64,000 nt of DNA from Mycolicibacterium hodleri (GTDB taxonomy: Bacteria > Actinomycetota > Actinomycetes > Mycobacteriales > Mycobacteriaceae). The translations under genes were made by a program, and so were the position numbers. The notes below the pieces were generated by a model. It had not been told where the DNA came from. It searched no databases and saw only the letters and a program-made list of their open reading frames with translations. Shown piece after piece: positions 31,858 through 41,916 of the stretch; positions within the stretch are counted from its first letter, which is position 1; the number at the start of each line of letters is the position of its first letter. The stretch is from positions 62,001 to 126,000 of the forward strand of contig NZ_JACKTL010000027.1 in assembly GCF_025822245.1 (NCBI RefSeq). Reading direction: 5' to 3'.

Positions 31858-32627
31858 CCAGACAGCAAAGCAGACGCCCAACCCCGGATTCGCCTCGTGC
31901 TGCTTGCCATCTGATGACGTCGAGACCGCCTGGCCAGCTGCCGATCCAGCCATCGTCGTACGTCGGCAGCGGGCATCGGACCGCCATGGCCGATGTGCAG
32001 GGTGTGCGGCCCCAGGTTCAGCGCGGCCTGCAGGCTCGCGAGCGCCTGCTCGGGGTCGTCGTGGAACGGCGGGTTCGACGGGCGGTATTGCAGCAGACCC
32101 AAGAACCCGCCGGTGAGCATGTCGCCGGCGATCAGGTCGCCCTGGTCGAGCAGCACCGACACCGAACCGGCGGTGTGGCCCGGGGTGTGGATGATGCGGC
32201 CCTCGACGCCGTGGTCGTGAAGGTCGTATTCCCCGGTGAGGACGAGGTCGGGGTGCAGCGGTCGGGTGGCTTCGTTCGGCGGTGGTGTCCGGGTGAAGAC
32301 GTGTCCGAAGACGCCGATCGGTTGGCGCAGTTCGGGATTCGAGCGGCCGGCCAGATAGGTCGGCAGGTCGTCGGCGTGGGCGGCGACGGGCGCGCCGGTG
32401 CGGGCTTGGAGTTCGGCCGCCGCACCGAAGTGGTCGACGTGCCCGTGGGTGACGACGATCATCTCGAGGTCGACGGGATCGACACCCGCCGCGACGATGC
32501 CGTTCCACACGCGGTCGCCACTGCTGGGCATGCCGCAGTCGACGAGGATCGGTCTGCGCCCGATCAACAGGTACGCGTTGACCAGGTGGTCACCGAGTAG
32601 CGGAATCTTCACGACCTTGGCGTGCAT
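31854..32627 (-). CDS. metallo-beta-lactamase-fold hydrolase
   Basis: 257 residues. Zinc motifs are THGHVDHFG (HxHxDH), TPGHTAGS and AGDMLTGG (bridging Asp), with a terminal HIGHGGP His. This is the pattern of glyoxalase II-like MBL hydrolases, acting on thioesters or lactones. ATG at 32627 is inside the end of the upstream alpha/beta hydrolase gene (19-base overlap); a GTG three codons earlier is also available. The C-terminal 25 residues are basic and divergent. Confidence 0.87.
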   Translation of the reverse strand: MHAKVVKIPLLGDHLVNAYLLIGRRPILVDCGMPSSGDRVWNGIVAAGVDPVDLEMIVVTHGHVDHFGAAAELQARTGAPVAAHADDLPTYLAGRSNPELRQPIGVFGHVFTRTPPPNEATRPLHPDLVLTGEYDLHDHGVEGRIIHTPGHTAGSVSVLLDQGDLIAGDMLTGGFLGLLQYRPSNPPFHDDPEQALASLQAALNLGPHTLHIGHGGPMPAADVRRWLDRQLARRSRRHQMASSTRRIRGWASALLSG

Positions 32628-33445
32628 GACGTGGACCTCTCGAGCGTCAGCTCGGCCCGAGCGCGGGTGAGCTGTTCGGCGAGCGCCGAGGGCGCCTCCA
32701 ACGGGATCAAGTGCCCGACGGCGTCGAGCACGCGCAGGCGCGCCCGCGGAATGAACGGCAGCAGGTGCCGACGAAGTACGTCGACCGGCTCGACGACGTC
32801 CCGCTCGCCGGCGACGACGACCGTGTCGACCGAAATGCGGCGCGCGGCAGTGGTGACGTCCTCGGCAATGCCGCGCAGAGGCCATTCGGTGCGAGCCGCC
32901 GTCGTCGCCGCGGACAGGCTGTCCTCGAGGGCCGCGGTCCGCACCGATCCCGTCAGCGGGTTCGCGGACAGGACGTGGTCGAGGGCGAAGGTCACCGCCT
33001 CCGGACCGTCGTAGGCGTGGGCGAGTTCCCGCCGATACTGCGGGGTGACGGCCGCGGGCGGGTCGGGCGGCGCGGGCGCGACGAGGATCAGCCCCGCGAG
33101 TGCGGCGGGGCGTTGAGCCGCCACGAGTTGCGCGACCTTGCCGCCCATCGAGTGTCCGACGAGCACCACGTCAGTGCCCAGCGCAGCGACGACCGCCGTT
33201 GCGTCCCTGGCCAATTGCGCCAGATCGAAGGGGCCGGGCAGTGTCTTGGACCGGCTCCAGCCGCGCTGATCATAAGTGGCGACCGGCGTCTGCGGGTCGA
33301 GATGGGTGAGCATCGGGTCCCAGGTACGCCCGCTGCCACCCCAATAGTGCAGGAACAGCAGCGTCGGTCCGTTGCCGCACCGACGTCGCACCGTGAGCGA
33401 CCCACCCGCCACCGACACGTCGATCTCGTCGAACGTGGAGGTCAC
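32609..33445 (-). CDS. alpha/beta hydrolase
   Basis: 278 residues. Classical fold: LLFLHYWGGSGRTWD (oxyanion region), VLVGHSMGGKVAQ nucleophile elbow, AGERDVVEP acid and AVGHLIPLEAP His. The HYWGGSGRTW motif suggests an esterase or haloperoxidase-like enzyme of the proline-iminopeptidase branch. GTG start overlaps the HD-domain gene stop (GTGA). Second gene of the operon that starts with the HD protein. Confidence 0.88.
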   Translation of the reverse strand: MTSTFDEIDVSVAGGSLTVRRRCGNGPTLLFLHYWGGSGRTWDPMLTHLDPQTPVATYDQRGWSRSKTLPGPFDLAQLARDATAVVAALGTDVVLVGHSMGGKVAQLVAAQRPAALAGLILVAPAPPDPPAAVTPQYRRELAHAYDGPEAVTFALDHVLSANPLTGSVRTAALEDSLSAATTAARTEWPLRGIAEDVTTAARRISVDTVVVAGERDVVEPVDVLRRHLLPFIPRARLRVLDAVGHLIPLEAPSALAEQLTRARAELTLERSTSCTPRS

Positions 33446-34128
33446 GAGGCGGCCTCTCGCATGGCGACGGGGCGGTCGTTCCACCCGGCGGCTGCAACGG
33501 CGTCGAGCCACGTCACGGCTGGTGTAGCGAGGTACATCACCTGGTGCAGGTGAGCGGGGAAGCTCATCGGTGGCGCCTTGGCAGGGTTGCGCTCGACTTG
33601 TTCGGCCAGCACGGCGGCGAGCGCATGGCCGAGGTCGTGGCGTGGCCATGCCGCGTGCACTCGATCGGCGAATCGCTCGGGAAGGTGCTGGCGGAAAGTC
33701 CCGACTATGTCGGTACCGATACCCGCGTGAGCGACCGCTGCGACGGGACCGAACCGGTCGGCCAGGCCGACGCTGGTATGCAATGCGATTGCCGCCCATG
33801 CCATCTCAACCCGCGAGGGGTCGACGTCGTGCTGGACGAGAAACCGGGCTGCCGCGTCGGCGCCGGCCACCTCGAACCGCTGGTCGGTGTTGGCGAATTC
33901 GGTCGCGCCGAGGTCGTGCAGGATGCATGCGAGGAACAGCAACTCGTCGTCGTCGACCTGGGGCACTGCGGCGGCCGCGGACAATTCCCGCGCGAACAGG
34001 TAGCTGCGAACCACGTGGTTGTAGACGAACCCGGGCGACACGTCACGGGCGAGTGCGCGCGCCGCGAGCGCAACCGGCGAGTCGGGCACGTCGAACTCTG
34101 CGGCCAAGGCCTCGTCATCTCCGGTCAT
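33442..34128 (-). CDS. HD-domain hydrolase (cyanamide-hydratase-like)
   Basis: 228 residues. HD-domain metal ligands: NHVVRSYLFARELS (His), FLACILHDLGATEF (His-Asp), ALHTSVGLADRFGP (His), and a later Asp in AGIGTDIVG. The arrangement NHxxRSxLF ... LHDLG ... HTS is that of cyanamide hydratase-related HD proteins. First gene of the four-gene operon, divergent from the GlxA-type regulator across 97 bases. Confidence 0.85.
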   Translation of the reverse strand: MTGDDEALAAEFDVPDSPVALAARALARDVSPGFVYNHVVRSYLFARELSAAAAVPQVDDDELLFLACILHDLGATEFANTDQRFEVAGADAAARFLVQHDVDPSRVEMAWAAIALHTSVGLADRFGPVAAVAHAGIGTDIVGTFRQHLPERFADRVHAAWPRHDLGHALAAVLAEQVERNPAKAPPMSFPAHLHQVMYLATPAVTWLDAVAAAGWNDRPVAMREAAS

Positions 34129-34225
34129 GTGCCGTCCCTTCGTCGAATCGGTGGTTCCTCAACCTTCGGCGCTCTCGCCCGCTCACACCAGTGGCGACAT
34201 AGCCACATACCGTTAAGATCTGGCC

Positions 34226-35200
34226 ATGAAGATCGTCGTCGTCGGTCACGGCCAGGTCCTGGGCTTCGAACTCATGACGCCGAGCCAGGTGTTCGGAATG
34301 GCCAATGTCGCGCTGGCGGAGACGGGCGACGAACCGCGCTACGACGTGCGCATCTGCGCCGCCGATCAGACCGTGAGCACGACGAGCGAGTGGGGCGCCG
34401 TCGACGTCCGAACACCCTTCGACCTCGACGAGGCCGCGGCAGCCGACGTCGTGATCGTGCCCGGTAAGCAGGACTTCCTCAATCCACCCGCCGACGAACT
34501 CGTCGAGGTCGTGCGGGCGGCACACGACGAGGGTGCCCGGATCGGTTCCATCTGCGTGGGGGCGTTCACGGTCGCCGCAACCGGTCTGCTGAACGGGCGG
34601 CGGGCCACCACGCACTGGCAGTGGGCTGATGCCCTGGCGCGTCGACATCCGGACGTCGACGTCGACCCTGGCGCGATGTTCGTCGAGGACGGTCGAATGC
34701 TGACGTCCGCCGGCGTCGCAGCAGGCATCGACCTCTGCCTACATCTGATTCGACAGGACGCCGGTCCGGATCTCGCCGACCGCACCGCCCGGCGACTGGT
34801 GTTGCCCAGTTGGCGCCAGGGCGGCCAAGCTCCGTACGCCGAACCGACTCGGCCAGAGGATGATTCGCTGCGGTCGATCATGGAGTGGATGGAGCAGAAC
34901 GCCCGGGAGGAACTGACTCTGCGGAGCATCGCCCAGCACGCGTCGACCAGCGTGCGCAGTCTCAACAGGCATTTCCGCGCGCGCCTCGGCACCACGCCGT
35001 TGCAGTTGCTGTTGCAGATCCGGCTCGACCTGGCGCGCCGTCTGCTCGAGTCGACCCGCTTGCCGATCGACGAGGTCGCCGAGCAGTCCGGGTTCACGTC
35101 GCACGCCTCGTTCCGCTACCACTTCGTCAGGAGTGTCGGCGTCCCTCCGAACGCCTACCGAGCCAACTACCGCGCCCACCTCGACCCGGCCCGGACGTGA
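34226..35200 (+). CDS. GlxA-type regulator (DJ-1/PfpI domain + AraC helix-turn-helix)
   Basis: 324 residues. The N-terminal class I glutamine-amidotransferase-like domain (about 1-170) has the nucleophile-elbow Cys in RIGSICVGAF; the C-terminal AraC pair of helix-turn-helices (about 215-315) has LTLRSIAQHASTSVRSLNRHF and PIDEVAEQSGFTSHASFRYHF. Such proteins usually activate a neighbouring catabolic operon. The divergent four-gene operon at 31033-34128 is the obvious target; the class II aldolase gene 44 bases downstream is another. Confidence 0.93.
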   Translation: MKIVVVGHGQVLGFELMTPSQVFGMANVALAETGDEPRYDVRICAADQTVSTTSEWGAVDVRTPFDLDEAAAADVVIVPGKQDFLNPPADELVEVVRAAHDEGARIGSICVGAFTVAATGLLNGRRATTHWQWADALARRHPDVDVDPGAMFVEDGRMLTSAGVAAGIDLCLHLIRQDAGPDLADRTARRLVLPSWRQGGQAPYAEPTRPEDDSLRSIMEWMEQNAREELTLRSIAQHASTSVRSLNRHFRARLGTTPLQLLLQIRLDLARRLLESTRLPIDEVAEQSGFTSHASFRYHFVRSVGVPPNAYRANYRAHLDPART

Positions 35201-35244
35201 AGAACATCCTGTCGCCACCGACGCGGCGGCAGTACCATCGGGCC

Positions 35245-36045
35245 ATGTCAGACACCGGGATCGACGACGCCACGAAGCTCGCGGGCGGGAACGTCGCCGC
35301 CCTCCTCCCCCGCACCGATCGCACGGTCGAGGAGGAGCGATTGCACCGCAAGCAGAACCTCGCCGCGGCCTTTCGGTTGTTCAGCCGGTTCGGCTTCGAC
35401 GAGGGCGTGGCCGGGCACATCACCGCCCGCGATCCCGAGTTCACCGACCACTTCTGGGTGAACCCGTTCGGGATGCACTTCGGCCACATCCGCGTCAGCG
35501 ACCTGCTGCTGGTCCGCCACGACGGGGAGATCGTGCACGGCGACCGGCCGGTCAACCAGGCGGCGTTCGCGATCCACTCGCAGGTCCACGCCGCCCGGCC
35601 GGACGTCATCGGAGCGGCGCATTCTCACTCGGTGTACGGCAAGTCGTGGTCGACGTTGGGCAGGCTGCTCGACCCGATCACCCAGGACGCCTGCGCGTTC
35701 TACGACGACCACGCGTTGTTCGACCAGTACTCGGGCGTCGTCCTGGACCTCGAGGAGGGCAAGCGCATCGCCCACGCGCTCGGCGACCGCAAGGCGGCCA
35801 TCCTGCGCAACCACGGACTGCTGACCGTCGGCCACTCCGTGGAGGAGGCCGCGTGGTGGTTCATCACCATGGAGCGGTCCTGCCAGGCTCAGTTGCTGGC
35901 CGAGGCCGCCGGGACCCCCGTGCTCATCGACGACGAGATGGCGGCACTGACGCGCGGGCAGGTCGGCAGCCACTTCGCCGGGTGGTTCAGCTTCCAGCCG
36001 TTGTTCGCCAAGATCACCAGGGAACAGCCCGACCTGTTCGAATGA
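35245..36045 (+). CDS. class II aldolase/adducin family protein
   Basis: 266 residues. Zn ligands as expected for the family: AAHSHSVYGKSW (HxH) and LRNHGLLTVGHSVEEA (third His). The N-terminus LFSRFGFDEGVAGHITARDPE and VNPFGMHFGHIRVSDLL are typical of the fuculose/ribulose-phosphate aldolase superfamily, especially the subgroup with unknown substrates in actinobacteria. The active-site Glu of true aldolases cannot be confirmed by eye. It follows the GlxA-type regulator, possibly under its control. Confidence 0.9.
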   Translation: MSDTGIDDATKLAGGNVAALLPRTDRTVEEERLHRKQNLAAAFRLFSRFGFDEGVAGHITARDPEFTDHFWVNPFGMHFGHIRVSDLLLVRHDGEIVHGDRPVNQAAFAIHSQVHAARPDVIGAAHSHSVYGKSWSTLGRLLDPITQDACAFYDDHALFDQYSGVVLDLEEGKRIAHALGDRKAAILRNHGLLTVGHSVEEAAWWFITMERSCQAQLLAEAAGTPVLIDDEMAALTRGQVGSHFAGWFSFQPLFAKITREQPDLFE

Positions 36046-36094
36046 GCGAGTCACTACCGCCACTTCCGTCACCCCTTGCGTAGCCTGGACGTCA

Positions 36095-36634
36095 ATGAAC
36101 GCGCGGTGGAAGGTCATGGGCGCGCTCGCTGTGGGCGCGGTTCTCGTCGGCTGCCAGTCCACGGTCCCCGGTAGCCCCGAAGGCAACGCCGGGAACGGCA
36201 GCGAGCCGACGTTTCCCACGTCGACGCCGTCGCGGTCCAGCCCGACTCCGACGACGACGACCGCCACCTCACCCGTGGCCGCCCCTCCGACGGCGGCCGA
36301 GGCGCTGCCACCGCAGAACGGCTACGTGTTCGTCACCACCAAGTCGGGCCAGACCCGCTGCCAGATCAACACCACGGAGGTGGCCTGCGAGGCCCCCTTC
36401 ACCAGCTCCCCGGTGGTCGACGGCGCCCCGGCCAACGGCGTGCGGGTGACCACCGACGGTCAGCTCCAGTGGGTGCTCGGCAACCTCGGCGACATCCCCG
36501 TCGTCCCCCTCGACTACCGCACCTACACCGCGCAGGGCTGGACGATCGCCGCTGGCGAGGACGGCACGCGCTTCACCAACGACGGCACCAAACACGGAAT
36601 GTTCGTCGCCATCGGCGGTGTCGAAGCGTTCTAG
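36095..36634 (+). CDS. exported lipoprotein, LpqJ-like
   Basis: 179 residues. Signal peptide with lipobox LVGC (Cys 20), then a disordered Ser/Thr/Pro linker (about 35-70) and a compact domain containing [20 protein letters not shown] and [19 protein letters not shown] segments, with two Cys that could pair. Size and pattern resemble mycobacterial LpqJ, which neighbours iniC in M. tuberculosis; this is from memory, so no symbol is given. Anchored on the outer face of the plasma membrane. Function unknown. Confidence 0.8.
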   Translation: MNARWKVMGALAVGAVLVGCQSTVPGSPEGNAGNGSEPTFPTSTPSRSSPTPTTTTATSPVAAPPTAAEALPPQNGYVFVTTKSGQTRCQINTTEVACEAPFTSSPVVDGAPANGVRVTTDGQLQWVLGNLGDIPVVPLDYRTYTAQGWTIAAGEDGTRFTNDGTKHGMFVAIGGVEAF

Positions 36635-36672
36635 ACGTTTAGCCAGCGCCTCCGAACGGGAAGAAACCCCCG

Positions 36673-38052
36673 GTGAAGCATCACGACTTGTTCGTCATCG
36701 GCACCGGCTCCGGCAACTCCGTCATCGACGACTCGATGGCCGACTGGGACATCGGGATCGTCGACCAGCGGCGCGCCGGCGGCACCTGTCTGAACTACGG
36801 CTGCATCCCCTCGAAGATGCTCGCCTACACCGCCGAGGTGGTGGACACCGTCTCCTCGGCGAACCGCTTCGGCGTCGACGCCAAGCTCGGCGGGATGAAC
36901 TGGACCGAAGTGCGCGACCGCGTCTTCGGCCTCACCGACCGACACTCCGACGAAGGCCGCGAGGGCCGCGCGAGCACGTCCAACATCACCTACTACGACG
37001 GCCACGCCGAATTCACCGGTCCGCGCCAGCTCGTGGTGACCGACGACGCCGGCAACCGCCACCAGATCTCCGCCGACCGGATCGTCATCGCCAACGGCGG
37101 ACGCCCCGTCATCCCGTCGGTCGTCGCCGACTCCGGTCTGCCCTACGAGACGTCCGACACGATCATGCGAATCGAGGCGCCCCCGCGGCGGCTCGTCGTC
37201 CTCGGCGGGGGCTACATCGCCGCCGAGCTGGCCCACGTGATGTCCGCGGCCGGCAGCGAGATCACCGTCATCGAGAACGGCGACATGCTGCTGGGCGGCC
37301 CGCAGGACGACGAGGTGCGGTCCACCTTCACCGATCTGATGAGCACGCGCTGGGATCTGCGACTGGGCACCGAACTCGACGCCATCGACGGCGAGCCGGG
37401 GGATCTGACGCTGACGCTGGCCGACGGCAGCACCGTGAGCGCCGACATGCTTCTCGTCGCCGCTGGCCGCACGCCCAACGCCGACCGGCTCGAGGTCTCC
37501 GTGGGCGGTGTCGACCTCGACGACAAGGGCCGGGTGGCGGTCGACGAGTTCGGCCGCACCAGCGCCGAGGGCGTCTTCGCACTCGGGGACGTCAGCACGC
37601 CGGTTCCGCTCAAGCACGTGGCCAACCGCGAGGCCGACGTCGTCAAGCACAACCTCCTGCACCCCGACCGCATGCGTGCCACCAACCACGACCGCGTGCC
37701 GTCGGCGGTGTTCACCGAACCGCAAATCGCCTCGGTCGGCCTCACCGAGGAACAGTGTCGCGACGGGCATCCCGACTACCTCGTCGGCCGCACGCCCTAC
37801 TCCGACGTCGCCTACGGCTGGGCCATGCAGGACACCGACGGCTTCTGCAAGGTGCTGGTCGACGGCAACACCGACCTGATCCTCGGCGCCCACGTCATCG
37901 GCCCGCAGGCCGCGACGCTGATCCACATCTTCGTCACCGCAATCGAATTCGGGATACCGGCGACCGATCTGGCGCGCCGGCCATATTGGATACACCCCGC
38001 GCTGACCGAAGTCGTCCAGAACGCGCTCCTCGACGTGCCGGTCGCCGCATGA
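36673..38052 (+). CDS. mtr: mycothione reductase
   Basis: A 459-residue NADPH-dependent flavoprotein disulfide reductase that restores mycothiol (MSH) from its disulfide; cytoplasmic. It has an FAD motif at the N-terminus (VIGTGSGNS, family-specific for Mtr), redox pair C39/C44 in [18 protein letters not shown] motif [12 protein letters not shown], second FAD motif VFALGDVS, and the His-Glu pair in YWIHPALTE at the dimer interface. Length equals M. tuberculosis Mtr. Start GTG; the stop overlaps the zwf ATG (ATGA), linking it to the NADPH-generating enzyme. Confidence 0.93.
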   Translation: MKHHDLFVIGTGSGNSVIDDSMADWDIGIVDQRRAGGTCLNYGCIPSKMLAYTAEVVDTVSSANRFGVDAKLGGMNWTEVRDRVFGLTDRHSDEGREGRASTSNITYYDGHAEFTGPRQLVVTDDAGNRHQISADRIVIANGGRPVIPSVVADSGLPYETSDTIMRIEAPPRRLVVLGGGYIAAELAHVMSAAGSEITVIENGDMLLGGPQDDEVRSTFTDLMSTRWDLRLGTELDAIDGEPGDLTLTLADGSTVSADMLLVAAGRTPNADRLEVSVGGVDLDDKGRVAVDEFGRTSAEGVFALGDVSTPVPLKHVANREADVVKHNLLHPDRMRATNHDRVPSAVFTEPQIASVGLTEEQCRDGHPDYLVGRTPYSDVAYGWAMQDTDGFCKVLVDGNTDLILGAHVIGPQAATLIHIFVTAIEFGIPATDLARRPYWIHPALTEVVQNALLDVPVAA

Positions 38053-39461
38053 CCGCCCAGGAACGCCCCGGACCGCACGTCTTCGTGCTCTTCGGTGCGA
38101 CGGGCGACCTCGCCAAGCGCAAGCTCTTCCCCGGGCTCTATCGCCTCGCGGCCGCGTCCCGATTGCCGGAGGAGTACGCGATCATCGGATCGGGGCGGCA
38201 CTCCCCCGGTTCCGACGACGAGTTCCGCGCCAAGATTCGCAGCGGTCTCGAGGAGTCGGTCGACGACCTAGACGCCGACGTCCTCAAGGACCTGTTGGGC
38301 CGCTTGACGTTTCAGACCTCCGACGCAGACGACGGCAAGGATCTCGCCGCCGCCGTCCGCAAGGCCCACGACGGGCTCGGCGACGATTCGCGAACCCTGA
38401 TCTACCTGTCCGTGCCGCCGACGGCGATGGAGTCGATGATCGGCATGCTGGGTCGCGAGCACCTGACCGACGGGGCCCGCGTCGTCGTGGAGAAGCCGTT
38501 CGGCACCGATCTGGAGTCCTCCCGCGAACTCGACGCGGCGCTCAAGGACGTCATCAGCGAGGACCAGGTGTACCGGATCGACCACTTCCTGGGAAAGGAA
38601 GCGGTGCAGAACATCCTTGCGTTGCGCTTCGCCAACGGGCTGATCGAGCCCGCCTGGAATCGCGACCACGTCGTCTCGGTGCAGATCGACGTGCCCGAGA
38701 CGCTGACCGCCGAGGGCAGGGGCGCGTTCTACGAGTCCACGGGATGCTTCCGCGACATGATCTCCACGCACCTGTGCCAGGTGCTCGGCTTCATCGCCAT
38801 GGAGCCACCCGTGCACCTCGACCCGACCGCCCTCCGCAACGAGAAGGCGAAGGTGTTCGCCGCGATGCAGCCGCTCGACCCCGATCGGGTCGTGTTCGGC
38901 CAATACGAGGGTTACCGCGACGAGGACGGCGTCGCCGACGACTCGAAGGTCGAGACCTTCGTGGCCCTGGAGGCATTCGTCGACACCGAACGCTGGCAGG
39001 GCGTGCCGTTCCTGCTGCGCACGGGCAAGGCACTCGGCGCCACCCGGCGCACCGTCACGTTGACCTTCCGGACTCCTCCCATGGGCCGATTCGGCGACAG
39101 CGAGTACGGACCGAACCAGCTCACGCTCGAACTGAGCGACTCGCCCGAGTTCGGCGTCAGCCTGATGGCAAAGCGGCCGGGTCCCCGAATGGATCTGGTG
39201 CCGTTGACCTTTCACCTCGACATCGCCGAAGAGGATCCCGACGACGTGCCACTGGAGGCGTACGAGCGGTTGCTGCTCGACGTGATGCGCGGCGACCAGA
39301 CGCTGTTCACCAGGGCCGACGAAGTGGACCGGTTGTGGCAGGTCTGCCAGCCCGTTCTCGACAACCCACCGCCCACGCTGCCGTACGCTCGCGGTTCGTG
39401 GGGCCCGGACGAGGCAATCGAGCTGGCAGGCCCGGAAGGGTGGCACCTGCCCGATGCCTGA
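38049..39461 (+). CDS. zwf: glucose-6-phosphate 1-dehydrogenase
   Basis: 470 residues. First step of the oxidative pentose-phosphate pathway, reducing NADP+ or NAD+. It has the nucleotide motif [16 protein letters not shown] (residues 16-31), the substrate/active-site signature [13 protein letters not shown] (near 176) and [12 protein letters not shown]. Start ATG overlaps the mtr stop; the stop overlaps the GH15 gene by 8 bases. Mycobacteria have more than one zwf-like gene, so this may be one of two paralogues. Confidence 0.94.
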   Translation: MTAQERPGPHVFVLFGATGDLAKRKLFPGLYRLAAASRLPEEYAIIGSGRHSPGSDDEFRAKIRSGLEESVDDLDADVLKDLLGRLTFQTSDADDGKDLAAAVRKAHDGLGDDSRTLIYLSVPPTAMESMIGMLGREHLTDGARVVVEKPFGTDLESSRELDAALKDVISEDQVYRIDHFLGKEAVQNILALRFANGLIEPAWNRDHVVSVQIDVPETLTAEGRGAFYESTGCFRDMISTHLCQVLGFIAMEPPVHLDPTALRNEKAKVFAAMQPLDPDRVVFGQYEGYRDEDGVADDSKVETFVALEAFVDTERWQGVPFLLRTGKALGATRRTVTLTFRTPPMGRFGDSEYGPNQLTLELSDSPEFGVSLMAKRPGPRMDLVPLTFHLDIAEEDPDDVPLEAYERLLLDVMRGDQTLFTRADEVDRLWQVCQPVLDNPPPTLPYARGSWGPDEAIELAGPEGWHLPDA

Positions 39462-41286
39462 CGACTGGCCCGCCATCGCGGACCACGGCCTGATCGGCGA
39501 CCTGCGTACCTGCGCCCTGGTGGCCACCAACGGAACCGTCGACTGGTTTTGCGCGCCCCGGTTCGACTCGCCAAGCGTCTTCGGCGCCATCCTGGACCCC
39601 GAGCAGGGCGGCAGCTGGACCCTCTCCCCGACGGGTGAGGTCTCGCGCACCCAGCAGTTCTACTTTCCGGACACCGCCGTCCTCATCACCCGCTTCCTCA
39701 CCCCCGACGGCGTCGCCGAGGTGCACGACTTCATGCCCGTGCTCGGGGCGGGCGATCCAGAGCACCGCCAGCGGCTGGTCCGCCGGGTGAGTGGCGTGCG
39801 GGGCACCATCACCATGCGGATGTGCGTCGACGCCAGGCCGGACTACGGGCGCGAGCGGTGCGTCGCCGAAGACAGTGGCGACGGCGTGCTCATCACCGGT
39901 GACGGGGTGCGCCTCGGCTTGGTCGCCTCGACCGACCTGTCGATCGAGGAGGGTGACGACAACACCCGCGTCAGCGCCAAAGTCGAACTGTCCCAGGGTG
40001 AGAGCGCATTGTTCGTGCTCGAGATGCTCGACGGCGACGATCTGCCGTCGAGCAACGCCGTCGACCTGACCGACGAGCTGCTCGACGCCACGACGTCGTA
40101 CTGGCGGTCCTGGTTGCGCCAGTCGCGTTACGTGGGCCGTTGGCGCGAGATGGTGCACCGCTCGGCCATCACCCTCAAGCTGCTCACCCACGAACCGACC
40201 GGCGCCATCATCGCCGCGCCGACCACCAGCATCCCGGAATTCATTGGGGGAAGCCGCAACTGGGACTACCGATACGTGTGGGTCCGTGACGCCGGCTTCA
40301 GCCTGTACGCCCTGCTGCGGCTCGGGTTCACCGACGAGGCCCGCGCGTTCATCGGCTGGCTGTCCGAGCGGCTCGGCGACGAACGTCAGCAGAACGACGG
40401 GGTCGGACCGCTGCGCGTGCTCTACGACATCGACGGCAACCGCCCCGTCGACGAGACCGAACTCGAGCACCTGCGCGGATACCGGGACTCCCGACCGGTC
40501 CGGATTGGCAACGCCGCGGTCGACCAGCTGCAACTCGACATCTACGGCGAGCTGATCGACTCGGTCTACCTGTTCAACAAATACGGCAGCGGGATCAGCA
40601 GCGACGCCTGGGACGACGTCGTGAAGGTCATCGACTGGCTGATGGAGAACTGGGACCGCGACGACGCCAGCATGTGGGAGGTGCGCGGTGACCACCGCGC
40701 GTACACCACGTCGCGGCTGTTCTGCTGGGTCGCCCTCGAGCGCACCATTCGCATCGCCCGCCAGCGTGGGCTGCCCGGCGACATCGGCGCGTGGTCGAAG
40801 ACGCGCGACGACGTCTACGAACGCATCATGTCCCACTCCTGGAACGCCGACCTGCAGGCGTTCACCCAGACCGAGGGCGGCACCGAACTCGACGCCGGCG
40901 TGCTGCTGATGCCGATGGTGAAGTTCCTCTCCCCGGCCGATCCCAAGTTCCTGTCCACGCTCGAGGCGGTCGAGAAGGGCCTGGTCACCGACACCCTGGT
41001 CTTCCGCTACTCCCCGGAGACCGACGGTCTCGACGGCGCCGAGGGCACCTTCTCGCTGTGCTCGTTCTGGTACGTCGAGGCACTGACCAGAGCGGGCCGT
41101 CACGACGACGCCCAGCTGGCGCTGGAGAAGATGTTCACCTACGCCAACCACGTCGGGCTCTACGCCGAGCAGGTCAGCGCGACCGGCGACCAAGTCGGCA
41201 ACTTCCCGCAGGCGTTCACCCACTTCGCACTCATCAGCGCGGCGATCAACCTCGATCGTGCGCTCGACACAGGAGACAACCCATGA
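39454..41286 (+). CDS. glycoside hydrolase family 15 protein (probable trehalase)
   Basis: 610 residues. An N-terminal beta domain ([40 protein letters not shown]) precedes an (alpha/alpha)6 barrel with [20 protein letters not shown], general-acid Glu in ASMWEVRG and catalytic-base Glu in [20 protein letters not shown]15 proteins of this length in mycobacteria (for example Rv2402) have been characterised as trehalases rather than glucoamylases. It is overlapped by zwf at one end and by the TIGR03085 gene (ATGA) at the other, so it is part of the operon. Confidence 0.9.
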   Translation: MPDDWPAIADHGLIGDLRTCALVATNGTVDWFCAPRFDSPSVFGAILDPEQGGSWTLSPTGEVSRTQQFYFPDTAVLITRFLTPDGVAEVHDFMPVLGAGDPEHRQRLVRRVSGVRGTITMRMCVDARPDYGRERCVAEDSGDGVLITGDGVRLGLVASTDLSIEEGDDNTRVSAKVELSQGESALFVLEMLDGDDLPSSNAVDLTDELLDATTSYWRSWLRQSRYVGRWREMVHRSAITLKLLTHEPTGAIIAAPTTSIPEFIGGSRNWDYRYVWVRDAGFSLYALLRLGFTDEARAFIGWLSERLGDERQQNDGVGPLRVLYDIDGNRPVDETELEHLRGYRDSRPVRIGNAAVDQLQLDIYGELIDSVYLFNKYGSGISSDAWDDVVKVIDWLMENWDRDDASMWEVRGDHRAYTTSRLFCWVALERTIRIARQRGLPGDIGAWSKTRDDVYERIMSHSWNADLQAFTQTEGGTELDAGVLLMPMVKFLSPADPKFLSTLEAVEKGLVTDTLVFRYSPETDGLDGAEGTFSLCSFWYVEALTRAGRHDDAQLALEKMFTYANHVGLYAEQVSATGDQVGNFPQAFTHFALISAAINLDRALDTGDNP

Positions 41287-41906
41287 CAGTCGCCCAGCAG
41301 GAGCGCGCCGCACTCGTCACCACCATGCGTGGTGTCGGCCCGGAACAACCGACGCTGTGCGGCGAGTGGACGACCCGCGACCTCGCCGCCCACCTGGTCA
41401 TCAGGGAACGTCGGCTCGACGCCGCACCGGGCATCCTCGTACCCAAGTTCGCCGGCTACACCGAACGGGTGCAAAACCAGGTGGCCGCCGAGAACGACTG
41501 GAACGTCCTGCTCGACCAGATCGCGTCGGGCCCACCACTGCTGTCGCCGTTCAAGCTGCTCGACCCGTTCGTCAACGTCGCCGAGATGTTCATCCACCAC
41601 GAGGACGTCCGGCGCGCCGCAACTGGTTGGGAGCCACGGGAACTCGACGGCGAGACGACGTCCTCGCTGGCGCGCCAGGTCAGCCTGATGTCACGGATGA
41701 CGATGAAGAAGACCCCGGCGCGGGTGTCGCTGAAGACCCCCGACGGCACGACGTTGACCACCGTCGGCTCGGGGCCCGCCGTCACCGTCACCGGCGAACC
41801 CGGCGAGCTGCTGATGTTCATCTCCGGGCGGGATCAGGCCAAGCTCACCTTCACCGGTGACGACGCCGCCGTGCAGGCGGTGCGCGACGGCGAACGCGGC
41901 CTCTAG
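41283..41906 (+). CDS. TIGR03085-family (DinB-like metal-binding) protein
   Basis: 207 residues. An N-terminal four-helix bundle with TRDLAAHLVIRERRLDAAPG, and a second metal-His segment NVAEMFIHHEDVRRA, place it in the actinobacterial TIGR03085 family, related to mycothiol-dependent DinB-fold enzymes. The C-terminal part (about 125-207) is a beta-rich SCP2-like domain. Biochemical role unknown; the shared operon with mycothione reductase makes a thiol-related role reasonable. Fourth coding sequence in a chain of overlapping genes. Confidence 0.85.
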   Translation: MTVAQQERAALVTTMRGVGPEQPTLCGEWTTRDLAAHLVIRERRLDAAPGILVPKFAGYTERVQNQVAAENDWNVLLDQIASGPPLLSPFKLLDPFVNVAEMFIHHEDVRRAATGWEPRELDGETTSSLARQVSLMSRMTMKKTPARVSLKTPDGTTLTTVGSGPAVTVTGEPGELLMFISGRDQAKLTFTGDDAAVQAVRDGERGL

Positions 41907-41916
41907 GCTCGTCGGC

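Noticed and set aside
36618..38048. A 947-residue protein ending in glucose-6-phosphate dehydrogenase
   Set aside because: The first 477 residues are an Arg-rich shadow frame of mycothione reductase; the dehydrogenase starts at 38049 with the ATGA overlap.
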